In this document: piece by piece, positions 53,992-64,000 of the stretch
How the letters are laid out: the number at the start of each line of letters is the position of its first letter
Position numbering within the stretch: the first letter of the stretch is position 1
Assembly: GCF_006715055.1 (NCBI RefSeq)
Contig: NZ_VFMN01000001.1
Coordinates: forward strand, 2,852,001 to 2,916,000
Reading direction: 5' to 3'
From: Lapillicoccus jejuensis
Lineage (GTDB): Bacteria > Actinomycetota > Actinomycetes > Actinomycetales > Dermatophilaceae
Length of the DNA: 64,000 nt
Translations under genes and position numbers: made by a program
The notes under the pieces: generated by a model
Databases searched by the model: none
Told to the model about the DNA's origin: nothing
Seen by the model: only the letters and a program-made list of their open reading frames with translations

Positions 53992-55092
53992 GTGCGCGAG
54001 TACCTCCTCGTCGTCGTCGTCGCGGCGGCGGTCACGTTCCTCACCACGCCGTTGGTGCGGGCGCTGGCCGTCGTCACCGGCGCCTTCACCCCGCTGCGGG
54101 CCCGGGACGTGCACGACACGCCCATCCCGCGGCTGGGGGGCGTGGCGATGTTCCTCGGGTTCGCTGCCGCGGCGGTCGTGGCCCGTGAGCTGCCGTTCCT
54201 CAGCCAGACGTACTCGTCGGGGCAGATCTCCGGGGTCCTGCTCGGCGCCGGGATCATGTGCCTGGTCGGGGCGGTCGACGACGTCCACGAGCTCGACTGG
54301 CTGACCAAGCTCGCCGGGCAGGTGCTCGCCGCGGGGATCATGGCCTACAAGGGCGTCAGCCTGCTCGCCGTGCCGTTCTTCGGCACCCAGACCGTGCTGC
54401 CGACGCCGGTGCTCGTCGCCGTCACGGTGTTCATCGTCCTCGTCACGGTCAACGCGGTGAACTGGATCGACGGGCTCGACGGGCTGGCCGCCGGCACGGT
54501 GGCCATCGCCGCGCTGGCCTTCTTCGGCTACGCCTACCTCGTCTCGCGCAGCTACAACCCGCCCAACGTCTTCACCAACGCCACCTTCTTCACCGCCGCC
54601 CTCTTCGGCGTCTGCCTCGGGTTCCTCCCGCACAACTTCCACCCGGCCCGGCTCTTCATGGGCGACTCCGGCGCGCTCATGCTCGGGCTGCTCCTCGCCG
54701 CCGCGACGATCTCGATGACGAGCAACGTCGACCCCAGCCAGTTCACCGGGGGACAGGTGACCGCGGCGATCCTGCCGCTCGCCGTCCCGCTCGCGGTGCT
54801 CAGCGTGCCCTTCGTCGACGTCGTGCTGGCCGTCGTGCGTCGCACCCGGGCCGGCCAGAAGCCGTGGCAGGCCGACGCCAAGCACCTGCACCACCGGATG
54901 CTCGAGCTCGGCCACGGCCACCGCAACGCGGTCCTCGTGCTCTACCTGTGGGGCGCCGTGCTGTCCCTCGGCACGGTGGCGTTCGCCGTCGTCGACGCCT
55001 GGCGGGCCGGGATCGGCCTGGCCGTCGGCGTCCTCGTCGCCCTCGGCGTCACCGTCGGCCTGCCGAGGTGGAGCGCGCCCCGGCGCTTGTGA
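53992..55092 (+). CDS. wecA: Undecaprenyl-phosphate sugar-1-phosphate transferase (WecA/TagO type)
   Basis: 366 residues, about 11 membrane segments. DTPIPRLGGVAMFLG, VGAVDDVHELDWLTK, VNAVNWIDGLDGLAAG and KHLHHRML are the four conserved cytoplasmic motifs of the MraY/WecA superfamily, with the WecA subgroup HxHH. Transfers GlcNAc-1-P (or similar) to undecaprenyl phosphate, starting wall teichoic acid, arabinogalactan-type or exopolysaccharide synthesis. GTG 53992, probably coupled to glyA. Its stop codon lies in the Rex/Crp-like palindrome. Confidence 0.94.
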   Translation: MREYLLVVVVAAAVTFLTTPLVRALAVVTGAFTPLRARDVHDTPIPRLGGVAMFLGFAAAAVVARELPFLSQTYSSGQISGVLLGAGIMCLVGAVDDVHELDWLTKLAGQVLAAGIMAYKGVSLLAVPFFGTQTVLPTPVLVAVTVFIVLVTVNAVNWIDGLDGLAAGTVAIAALAFFGYAYLVSRSYNPPNVFTNATFFTAALFGVCLGFLPHNFHPARLFMGDSGALMLGLLLAAATISMTSNVDPSQFTGGQVTAAILPLAVPLAVLSVPFVDVVLAVVRRTRAGQKPWQADAKHLHHRMLELGHGHRNAVLVLYLWGAVLSLGTVAFAVVDAWRAGIGLAVGVLVALGVTVGLPRWSAPRRL

Positions 55093-55104
55093 TAGGTTTC
55101 ACAA
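55087..55104. promoter_or_regulatory. Rex- or Crp-like operator ahead of the ATP synthase genes
   Basis: TTGTGA-TAGGTT-TCACAA is a perfect 6-bp-arm inverted repeat. It agrees with the Rex operator consensus (TTGTGAAnnnnTTCACAA) except in the centre, and with the Crp form TGTGA-N6-TCACA. Rex is a repressor released by NADH and controls respiratory genes in actinobacteria. The site overlaps the wecA stop and lies 56 bases before the atpI-like start. Confidence 0.6.
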
Positions 55105-55159
55105 GGTCCGGAGAGGACGCTGTGAACGACCGTTGAGAACGATCACGACCGGAGTCGAC

Positions 55160-55660
55160 GTGACTGCCACGACCCGCCACGACCGCGCACCGCAGCGCGT
55201 CGCGACCGACGTCGTGCTGCGGTCCGCGCTCCCCGTGACGGTCGCCGCCGGGGTGCTCACCTCGGTCGTCGTCACCGTGCTGCACGGCTGGTCCGCGGGT
55301 CTCGCGGGCCTCGTCGGCACGGCGGTCGCCGCCGTCTTCTTCGCCTCCGGCCTGCTCGTCCTGGGCAAGGTCGTCACCGACGCGCGCAACCCCGTCCTCT
55401 TCATGGCGGTGGGGCTCGCGACGTACGGCGGGCAGGTGCTCCTGCTCCTGCTCGTGCTCGTCGTGGCGCGGCAGGTGGAGGGCTTCGACTCGGTCTCGGC
55501 CGGCGTCGCCGTCCTCGTCTGCGTCGTGGTCTGGCAGGTCGCCCAGGTGCGCGCCTGGCGCCGGGCCCGCGTCCCCGTCTACGACGACGTGACCCTCCCG
55601 GCGGGCGCCCCGGCGACCCCGCCCGCGGGGCCCGTCGACCGGACGGGGGAGGCCCGATGA
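55160..55660 (+). CDS. atpI: AtpI-like membrane protein
   Basis: 166 residues from GTG 55160 (GGAG 5 bases upstream; a TTG at 55133 is in frame). Four membrane segments (LRSALPVTVAAGVLTSVVV through VCVVVWQVAQVRAW) and a position directly before atpB identify it as the AtpI-type accessory protein, thought to help c-ring assembly. Sequence is poorly conserved, as is usual. Confidence 0.8.
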   Translation: MTATTRHDRAPQRVATDVVLRSALPVTVAAGVLTSVVVTVLHGWSAGLAGLVGTAVAAVFFASGLLVLGKVVTDARNPVLFMAVGLATYGGQVLLLLLVLVVARQVEGFDSVSAGVAVLVCVVVWQVAQVRAWRRARVPVYDDVTLPAGAPATPPAGPVDRTGEAR

Positions 55661-55669
55661 CCCGTTTCG

Positions 55670-55696
55670 CCGACCGGCCCATCGGTCGGGTAGCGT
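55670..55696 (+). promoter_or_regulatory. Inverted repeat and TAGCGT element before atpB
   Basis: CCGACCG-GCCCAT-CGGTCGG (55670-55689) occupies the place of a -35 region, followed one base later by TAGCGT (55691-55696), a plausible -10. This would give an internal promoter about 110 bases before atpB, possibly regulated by a dimeric factor. Confidence 0.4.
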
Positions 55697-55808
55697 ACGG
55701 CGTGATCTGCGCCGGTGAGGCCGGTCGGAGACGCCTGAGCCGGCCGGGGGCGGCGGGGCGTGTCCCCGCCGAGGACCCGGTGATCGTCCGTGCTTTCGAG
55801 GAGAGGCT

Positions 55809-56669
55809 GTGAGCCCCACCGTGCTGTCCGCACACGCCCTGACCGCCGTCCACCCCGCCGTGGCGGTGGCCGCCGACGGCGACTCCGGGACCAGCTTCGT
55901 GTCCCCGGGCACCAAGGACTTCTACTGGCCGCTCATCGGCGGCGACAACAACTGGGCCTTCACCCGCCCGTCGCTCGTCATGCTGCTCTCGGTGGCGTTC
56001 CTCGGCTGGTTCTTCATCGCCTCCACGCGCCGCCTGAGCGTCGTGCCGAGCAAGCGCCAGTTCCTCGTCGAGCAGGTCTACGGCTTCGTGCGCAACACGA
56101 TCGGCCGCGACGTCATCGGCTCGAAGGACTTCCGGCGCTTCCTGCCGCTGCTCTTCACGCTCTTCACGCTCGTCCTGCTCAACAACCTGGCCGGCATCAT
56201 CCCGTTCGTCCAGTTCCCGACGACGAGCCGCATCGCCTTCCCGATTGTCCTCACCCTCGTGGTCTACGTCGTGTACCACGCGGTGGCGGTCAAGGCCAAG
56301 GGCGGCTGGGTGCCCTACATCAAGTCGATGGTGCCCCCGGGCCTGCCCGGCTGGGTGATCCCGCTGATGTTCATCCTCGAGCTGGCGACGTACTTCGTCA
56401 TCCGCCCGGTCACCCTGGCGCTGCGGCTCTTCGGCAACATGTTCGCCGGCCACCTGCTGCTCCTCGTCTTCATCATCGGCGGCGAGTACCTCTTCATCGA
56501 CCAGGGGATCCACGAGGGCAACCTGTTCCTCGGCTTCTCCGGGATCCTCTCCTGGGCGTTCTCGATCGTCATGACGTTCTTCGAGCTCCTCGTCGAGTTC
56601 CTCCAGGCCTTCGTCTTCACGATCCTCGCCGCCCTCTACCTCGCCGACGCCGTCAGCGAGGAGCACTGA
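55809..56669 (+). CDS. atpB: ATP synthase F0 subunit a
   Basis: 286 residues; GTG 55809 with GAGGAGAGG upstream. [20 protein letters not shown] carries the essential channel arginine, and the C-terminal helix ([21 protein letters not shown]) is standard. Forms the proton half-channels against the c ring. Confidence 0.97.
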   Translation: MSPTVLSAHALTAVHPAVAVAADGDSGTSFVSPGTKDFYWPLIGGDNNWAFTRPSLVMLLSVAFLGWFFIASTRRLSVVPSKRQFLVEQVYGFVRNTIGRDVIGSKDFRRFLPLLFTLFTLVLLNNLAGIIPFVQFPTTSRIAFPIVLTLVVYVVYHAVAVKAKGGWVPYIKSMVPPGLPGWVIPLMFILELATYFVIRPVTLALRLFGNMFAGHLLLLVFIIGGEYLFIDQGIHEGNLFLGFSGILSWAFSIVMTFFELLVEFLQAFVFTILAALYLADAVSEEH

Positions 56670-56672
56670 CCC

Positions 56673-56730
56673 CTCCCGCGCTGAGCGGGAGCCGCACGAC
56701 CCCCTGACGGACCCCGGGAGAGGTTCCCGG
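56673..56730 (+). promoter_or_regulatory. Two hairpins in the atpB-atpE spacer
   Basis: CTCCCGC-GCTGA-GCGGGAG (56673-56691) and CCGGGA-GAGGT-TCCCGG (56714-56730) are two perfect stem-loops in the 85-base gap. A strong AAGGAAAG ribosome site follows before atpE. They may protect or process mRNA so that subunit c is made in excess. Confidence 0.5.
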
Positions 56731-56754
56731 AGCCACTCGAAAGGAAAGACCGAC

Positions 56755-57585
<831 letters not shown>

Positions 57586-57586
<1 letters not shown>

Positions 57587-58398
57587 TGCAGGGTTCGTCG
57601 CGCGCGGCGCTCGTCGCGGCCCAGGAGGCCCTGACGTCGGCGCTGGACGGCGGGGCCGACGCCGCGGCCCTCGCCGACGACCTCTTCGCGGTCGTCGGGG
57701 CGGTCGACGGCAGCGCCGCCCTGCGGCGCGCCCTGGGCGACCCCTCCCGCGAGGGTGACGCCAAGGCCGAGCTCGCCCGCCGCCTCTTCGGCGGCAAGGT
57801 CGGTGACGCCGCCCTCGGCGTCGTCACCACCCTCGTGTCGCAGCGCTGGGCCGCCGAGCACGACCTCACCGACGCCGGCGAGCAGCTGGCCGTCGGGTCG
57901 GTCGTCGCGTCGGCCGAGCGGGCCGGTCGCGCCGACCAGGTCGAGGACGAGCTCTTCCGCTTCGAGCGGATCGTCGCCGGCAACCCCGGTCTGCGCGACG
58001 CGCTGACCGACCGTCGTGCGCCGACGGCGTCCAAGGCCGAGGTCGTCGAGGGGCTGCTGCGCGACAAGGTCGCCCCGGAGACGCTGCGCCTGGCCCGCCA
58101 GGCGGTCACCGGCGCCCGCGGCCGCCGCTTCGACCGCGTGATGGAGACCTACCAGTCGCTCGCCGAGACCCGGCGGGGCCAGCTGGCCGCCCAGGTCGTG
58201 GCCGCGGTCCCGCTCGACGAGAGCCAGCGCCACCGCCTCGTGCAGTCGCTGTCCTCGCACTACGGCAAGCCCGTGCACCTCAACGTCGTCGTCGACCCCC
58301 AGGTCGTCGGGGGCATCCGGGTCCAGGTCGGCGACGAGGTCGTCGACGGCACGATCCTGCGGCGCCTGGACCAGGTGCGCCGTTCCCTCGGGGCCTGA
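57586..58398 (+). CDS. atpH: ATP synthase F1 subunit delta
   Basis: 270 residues, the longer actinobacterial delta. Start ATG 57586 overlaps the atpF stop by one base. The C-terminal part ([32 protein letters not shown]) is the OSCP signature. Links the stator to the top of F1. Confidence 0.95.
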
Positions 58399-58454
58399 GT
58401 GCCCCACCCCCCGACTCAGCCCACACCGCAGTACGTGCAGAAGGAGACAACACG

Positions 58455-60107
58455 ATGACGGAGCTCTCGATCCGTCCGGAGGAGATCCGCGACGCGCTGG
58501 ACTCCTTCGTGCAGTCCTACGACCCGGGTTCGGCCCAGCGCGAGGAGGTCGGCCGCGTCCTCGACGCCGGTGACGGCATCGCGCACGTCGAGGGTCTGCC
58601 CTCGGCGATGACCAACGAGCTGCTCGAGTTCGAGGACGGGACCCTGGGTCTCGCCCTCAACCTCGACGTCCACGACATCGGTGTCGTCGTCCTCGGCGAG
58701 TTCAGCGGCATCGAGGAGGGCCAGGCCGTCAAGCGCACGGGCGAGGTCCTCTCCGTGCCCGTCGGCGACGCCTTCCTCGGTCGCGTCGTCAACCCGCTCG
58801 GGCAGCCGATCGACGGCCTCGGCGAGATCGCGACGACCGAGCGTCGTCCGCTCGAGCTGCAGGCGCCCTCGGTCGTCCAGCGCAAGTCGGTCCACGAGCC
58901 GCTGCAGACCGGCCTCAAGGCCGTCGACGCGATGACCCCGATCGGCCGCGGCCAGCGCCAGCTGATCATCGGTGACCGCCAGACCGGCAAGACCACGGTC
59001 GCGGTCGACACGATCATCAACCAGAAGCGCAACTGGGACTCCGGCGACCCGGACCAGCAGGTGCGGTGCATCTACGTCGGCATCGGCCAGAAGGGCTCGA
59101 CCATCGCGTCGGTCCGCGGCACCCTCGAGGAGGCCGGCGCGATGGAGTACACCACCATCGTCGCCGCCCCGGCGTCCGACAGCGCGGGCTTCAAGTACCT
59201 CGCGCCGTACACCGGCTCGGCCATCGGCCAGCACTGGATGTACGACGGCAAGCACGTCCTCATCGTCTTCGACGACCTGTCCAAGCAGGCCGAGGCCTAC
59301 CGCGCCGTGTCGCTGCTGCTGCGCCGCCCGCCGGGCCGCGAGGCCTACCCGGGCGACGTGTTCTACCTGCACTCGCGGCTGCTCGAGCGCTGCGCGAAGC
59401 TCAGCGACGACCTGGGCCACGGCTCGATGACCGGCCTGCCGATCATCGAGACCAAGGCGGGTGACGTGTCGGCGTACATCCCGACCAACGTCATCTCCAT
59501 CACCGACGGCCAGATCTACCTGCAGGCGGACCTGTTCAACTCCAACGTCCGCCCGGCGATCGACGTGGGTGTCTCGGTCTCCCGCGTCGGTGGTGCCGCG
59601 CAGATCAAGGCGATGAAGGACGTCTCCGGGCGCCTCAAGCTCGACCTCGCCCAGTTCCGCGCGCTCGAGGCCTTCGCGATGTTCGCCTCCGACCTCGACC
59701 CGGCCTCCCGCGCGCAGCTCGCCCGCGGCGCCCGCCTCGTCGAGCTGCTCAAGCAGAGCCAGTCCAACCCGTACCCCGTCGAGGAGCAGGTCGTCTCGAT
59801 CTGGGCCGGCACGACGGGCCAGCTGGACTCGGTCAAGGTCGAGGACGTGCTGAAGTTCGAGGGCGAGTTCCTCGACTACCTGCGGCGCAGCAAGGCCGAG
59901 GTCCTCGCGGGCATCCGCGAGACCAAGAAGTTCGACGACGACACCCGCAGCTCCCTGGAGTCGGCCATCACCGAGTTCAAGAAGCAGTGGGGCGGCGCCA
60001 AGCCGGAGGACGACCGCCGCACCGACGTGGGCCACGAGGCCGACGCCGAGGCGCTCCAGGACGAGGACATCGACCAGGAGCAGATCGTCCGCCAGAAGAG
60101 GGGCTGA
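58455..60107 (+). CDS. atpA: ATP synthase F1 subunit alpha
   Basis: 550 residues. [15 protein letters not shown] is the P-loop (about 172-186), and [13 protein letters not shown] the C-terminal motif. A charged tail of about 35 residues ([16 protein letters not shown] to RQKRG) is an actinobacterial extension that in mycobacteria restrains ATP hydrolysis. AAGGAG upstream of ATG 58455. Confidence 0.98.
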   Translation: MTELSIRPEEIRDALDSFVQSYDPGSAQREEVGRVLDAGDGIAHVEGLPSAMTNELLEFEDGTLGLALNLDVHDIGVVVLGEFSGIEEGQAVKRTGEVLSVPVGDAFLGRVVNPLGQPIDGLGEIATTERRPLELQAPSVVQRKSVHEPLQTGLKAVDAMTPIGRGQRQLIIGDRQTGKTTVAVDTIINQKRNWDSGDPDQQVRCIYVGIGQKGSTIASVRGTLEEAGAMEYTTIVAAPASDSAGFKYLAPYTGSAIGQHWMYDGKHVLIVFDDLSKQAEAYRAVSLLLRRPPGREAYPGDVFYLHSRLLERCAKLSDDLGHGSMTGLPIIETKAGDVSAYIPTNVISITDGQIYLQADLFNSNVRPAIDVGVSVSRVGGAAQIKAMKDVSGRLKLDLAQFRALEAFAMFASDLDPASRAQLARGARLVELLKQSQSNPYPVEEQVVSIWAGTTGQLDSVKVEDVLKFEGEFLDYLRRSKAEVLAGIRETKKFDDDTRSSLESAITEFKKQWGGAKPEDDRRTDVGHEADAEALQDEDIDQEQIVRQKRG

Positions 60108-60110
60108 CCC

Positions 60111-61007
60111 GTGGCCGGCCAGATGCGGGTCTACCGGCAGCGCGTCCGGTCCGTGCAGGCGACCAAGAAGATCACCCGCGCGATGGAGCTCATCGCCGCG
60201 TCGCGGGTCATCAAGGCGCGTCAGCGCGCGGAGGCGGCCCGTCCGTACACCGCCGCGCTGACGCGGGCCCTGTCCGCGCTCGCGACGTACTCCAACGAGG
60301 ACCACCCGCTCACCACGGAGAAGGAGAACGTCCGGCGCGCCGGCGTGCTCGTCATCGCCGGTGACCGCGGGCTCTCGGGGGCGTACAACTCCTCGGTGCT
60401 CAAGGAGGCCGAGCAGCTGTCGACGCGCCTGCGCGACGAGGGCAAGGAGGTCGTCCCGTACCTGGCCGGCCGCCGCAGCGTCTCCTTCTACAAGTTCCGC
60501 CGGCGCGAGTACGCCGCCGCGTGGGACGGGTTCTCGGACGCCCCGGCGTACGAGAACGCGAGGGAGATCGGCGAGCGGCTCGTCGAGGACTTCCTCAAGC
60601 CCTACGACGAGGGTGGCCTCGACGAGGTCCACGTGGTCTACACGCGGTTCGTCAACATGGTCACCCAGGAGCCGCAGGTCCTGCGGCTCGTGCCCCTCGA
60701 GGTCGTCGAGGGCGAGGAGAAGCCGGAGCCGGACGACGTCCTGCCGCTCTACGCCTTCGAGCCGAGCCCCCGCCAGGTCCTCGACGCGCTGCTGCCGAAG
60801 TACGTCGTGTCGCGGATCTGGTCCTGCCTGCTCTCCTCGGCCGCCTCGCAGCTGGCCGCGCAGCAGCGGGCGATGAAGTCCGCCACGGACAACGCCGACG
60901 CCCTCATCAAGAACTACACCCGGCTGGCCAACCAGGCGCGCCAGGCGGAGATCACCCAGGAGATCAGCGAGATCGTCGGCGGCTCCGACGCCCTCGCGAG
61001 CGCCTGA
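60111..61007 (+). CDS. atpG: ATP synthase F1 subunit gamma
   Basis: 298 residues. The N-terminal coiled coil [24 protein letters not shown] and the C-terminal one [24 protein letters not shown] form the rotor shaft, and [13 protein letters not shown] is the central domain motif. GTG 60111, 3 bases after atpA. Confidence 0.97.
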   Translation: MAGQMRVYRQRVRSVQATKKITRAMELIAASRVIKARQRAEAARPYTAALTRALSALATYSNEDHPLTTEKENVRRAGVLVIAGDRGLSGAYNSSVLKEAEQLSTRLRDEGKEVVPYLAGRRSVSFYKFRRREYAAAWDGFSDAPAYENAREIGERLVEDFLKPYDEGGLDEVHVVYTRFVNMVTQEPQVLRLVPLEVVEGEEKPEPDDVLPLYAFEPSPRQVLDALLPKYVVSRIWSCLLSSAASQLAAQQRAMKSATDNADALIKNYTRLANQARQAEITQEISEIVGGSDALASA

Positions 61008-62492
<1,485 letters not shown>

Positions 62493-62518
62493 GCACCCGC
62501 ACCGCCCGCAGTACGCAG

Positions 62519-62549
62519 CGAGGCCGGACCCCGACGGGGTCCGGCCTCG
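62519..62549. terminator. Strong bidirectional terminator after atpD
   Basis: A perfect 14-bp stem: CGAGGCCGGACCCC (62519-62532), loop GAC, GGGGTCCGGCCTCG (62536-62549). It lies 27 bases past the atpD stop and 29 past the stop of the convergent GH76 gene, so it can end both transcripts. Both arms are G+C-rich with no U-tract. Confidence 0.85.
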
Positions 62550-62577
62550 TCGCCGTACCGGGGAGGGTGCCGCGGTC

Positions 62578-63744
62578 TCAGACGAGCTCGTCCCAGTCGG
62601 CGCGGTCCCAGCCGAGCATCGCGTAGACCCGCACCATGGCGGCCTGCTCGATGACCTGGGTCGAGCCGTCGGCGGCGAAGTGGAAGAGCCCCGTCGCGGG
62701 GTCGCGGTGCTGGGTCCACATCCGCTGGGCGTACGACGCCATGACCCGCCGGTGGTGGTCGGAGCCGGTGACGGCGTCGAGGCGCAGCAGGTTGGTGAAG
62801 TAGATGGCGTTGAAGAAGTCCGGCTGGGCGTCGAGGCCGGCCGTGCCGTAGTAGGTCTCGGCGGCGTCGGCGATGCGCTGCGCCTCGCGCAGATAGCGCC
62901 GGTCCTTCGTCACCTCGTAGAAGGCGACGTTCACGCCGATCGGCACGCCCTGGTTGTAGGACCACACGGTCGGCTCGACCGTGCCGTCGAGGCCGAGGTG
63001 GTCCTCGTACAGGCCGTCGGGACGCTGCAGGTGGGTGTTCGTCCAGGCGTACATCCGCGTCGCCCAGGTGAGGTACGACGGGTCGTGCGTCGCCTGGTAG
63101 AGCCGCAGCCCGAGCAGGGCGCCGGGCATGTTGCTCACCGTGTTGCGGTCCTGGCTCCAGCTCGCCTGGGTCCAGAACACCCCACCGGGGTCGGCGTGGC
63201 TGCCGTCGGTGTCCCACCCGGAGACGACGAGCCGGAAGATCTGCTTCGCGCGGGTGAGCGACCGCTGGTCCCCGGTCATGAGGCTGCGCTGGACGTCGAG
63301 CAGGCCGACCCACTCGTTGTCGTCGTAGAACACGTCGCCGCCCTGGCCGAGCGGCGGCTCGACGTACGAGCCGTAGGCGGGCAGGCCGGTCGTGCCGCCG
63401 GTGCTCAGCCAGTAGGCCTCCTGGGCCTTGGTGCGGACGGCGAGGTCGGCCCCGTGCGCGGCGCCGCGGGCGCCGGGCAGGCCGGTGAGGTCGAGCGCGG
63501 CCACGTGGACCTGGCTGAAGGGCCATTCGTAGGAGTACGGGTTGTCGCCGGCGGCGGCGGGGACCTGCTCGCGCACGAGCCCCGTCCCGTCGCCGACGTC
63601 GAAGGCGCGCTGCAGGGCGGCGTACGTCGTCTCGGCGCGCGCGGCCTGGTCGGGCGCCGCCTCGGCGGTCGTGGGGGAGCCGGCCGTGAGCAGGGCGGCG
63701 GCGAGGAGCGGGGTGACGGCGACGATGCCGGCGCGGAGGGCCAT
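62578..63744 (-). CDS. Secreted glycoside hydrolase family 76 (alpha-1,6-mannanase-like)
   Basis: 388 residues, ATG 63744. A signal peptide (residues 1 to about 29, cleavage near AEA-A) precedes an (alpha/alpha)6-barrel type sequence. VFYDDNEWVGLL contains the paired catalytic aspartates (about 141-142) of GH76, and WSYNQGVPIGVNVAFYE, NAIYFTNLLRL are further family segments. GH76 enzymes cut alpha-1,6-mannan in yeast walls or actinobacterial lipomannan-like glycans. Its placement between atpD and atpC is unusual. Confidence 0.88.
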   Translation of the reverse strand: MALRAGIVAVTPLLAAALLTAGSPTTAEAAPDQAARAETTYAALQRAFDVGDGTGLVREQVPAAAGDNPYSYEWPFSQVHVAALDLTGLPGARGAAHGADLAVRTKAQEAYWLSTGGTTGLPAYGSYVEPPLGQGGDVFYDDNEWVGLLDVQRSLMTGDQRSLTRAKQIFRLVVSGWDTDGSHADPGGVFWTQASWSQDRNTVSNMPGALLGLRLYQATHDPSYLTWATRMYAWTNTHLQRPDGLYEDHLGLDGTVEPTVWSYNQGVPIGVNVAFYEVTKDRRYLREAQRIADAAETYYGTAGLDAQPDFFNAIYFTNLLRLDAVTGSDHHRRVMASYAQRMWTQHRDPATGLFHFAADGSTQVIEQAAMVRVYAMLGWDRADWDELV

Positions 63745-63810
63745 GCGACCATTAGTCCATACTCTGGAGAAACGGCAACTCCGGCGGTCGGGGGAGCCCC
63801 GCGCGACCGA

Positions 63811-63816
63811 TAGACT
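63811..63816 (+). promoter_or_regulatory. TAGACT -10 element for separate transcription of atpC
   Basis: TAGACT lies 46 bases before GTG 63862, in the 117-base divergent gap with the GH76 gene. The GGAGG at 63851-63855 is the ribosome site. The -35 region is weak (TCGGGG). Confidence 0.45.
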
Positions 63817-63861
63817 GACGGCAGCACAGGGAACCGCCCCCACGCACGACGGAGGACAGAC

Positions 63862-64000
63862 GTGAGCGCACTCCAGGTCGAGCTCGTCGCGGCCGACCGC
63901 AAGGTCTGGTCGGGCGAGGCCTCGATGGTCCGAGCCCGCACGACCGAGGGCGAGCTCGGCATCATGCCGCAGCACCAGCCGCTGCTCGGGGTGCTCGTCT
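63862..64000 (+). CDS. atpC: ATP synthase F1 subunit epsilon, 5' part (runs off the window)
   Basis: The first 46 codons from GTG 63862 read LQVELVAADRKVWSGEASM, then RTTEGELGIMPQHQPLLGVL, which is the beta-sandwich start of subunit epsilon. GGAGG lies 6 bases upstream. It is separated from atpD by a terminator and the opposing GH76 gene, so it must be transcribed from its own promoter. Confidence 0.95.
   Translation, partial: MSALQVELVAADRKVWSGEASMVRARTTEGELGIMPQHQPLLGVLV

Noticed and set aside
62550-63861. Mobile element carrying the GH76 gene into the atp operon
   Set aside because: No terminal repeats, transposase or composition shift was seen; the gene has the same G+C-rich style as its neighbours.

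Overview
The window is very G+C-rich chromosomal DNA (about three quarters G+C by eye) from an actinobacterium. Supporting this are a WhiB1-type protein, a PdtaS-type sensor kinase, a fused 2-oxoglutarate decarboxylase/dehydrogenase (Kgd), an approximately 1,630-residue NAD-glutamate dehydrogenase, a WS/DGAT acyltransferase, and the block thrC-thrB-rho-rpmE-prfA-prmC-tsaC-glyA-wecA-atp. The gene content fits Micrococcales, perhaps an Intrasporangiaceae-like lineage; that placement is inference. I see no insertion sequence, prophage, CRISPR array or rRNA. One tRNA (Arg, anticodon CCG) is present.

Layout. 0.4-15.4 kb is a surface-glycan and lipid region. A secreted GH6 glucanase faces a minus-strand operon of GT4, Wzx-like flippase, DUF1616-like protein, GT-C membrane protein, GT4 and GT2. 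A divergent plus-strand operon follows: SGNH lipoprotein, GT4, a condensation-fold acyltransferase, WS/DGAT and patatin. 15.4-30.5 kb is mixed: two small hypotheticals, pruA, a DUF2505 protein, NAD-GDH, pdtaS, whiB1, a tandem crcB pair, a DUF4097/PadR operon with clear operator repeats, an SGNH hydrolase and a DUF6104 protein. 30.5-40.8 kb holds kgd, an ABC exporter, paired CNNM/CBS hemolysin-like proteins, a degenerate CtaG-like membrane protein and a PaiB-like protein. 40.8-46.3 kb has tRNA-Arg, a stand-alone receiver protein and the aspartate-family genes lysA, hom, thrC, thrB. 46.5-55.1 kb carries rho, an S51 peptidase, rpmE, prfA, prmC, tsaC, glyA and wecA. 55.1-64.0 kb is the ATP synthase operon.

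How the genes work together. Most neighbours are translationally coupled through four-base GTGA or ATGA stop/start overlaps. Many single genes instead show a TANNNT element 6-7 bases before the start codon, the signature of leaderless transcripts. wecA (lipid-linked sugar initiation) and the glycosyltransferase, flippase and acyltransferase genes could together build an acylated surface polysaccharide. PruA, NAD-GDH and Kgd link proline and glutamate catabolism to the TCA cycle and, through NADH, to the ATP synthase genes, which carry a Rex/Crp-like palindrome upstream.

Most unusual points: (1) rho sits at its normal locus but encodes a protein whose Walker A lysine is arginine, with several other ATP-pocket changes and a long Q/G/S-rich disordered insert; (2) the ATP synthase operon is split, with a convergent GH76 gene between atpD and atpC; (3) a CtaG-like protein has lost the family histidines; (4) three tandem TATCGCG boxes lie in the DUF4097-PadR promoter; (5) the palindrome CCGTACGG is repeated, sometimes forcing the rare GTA codon.
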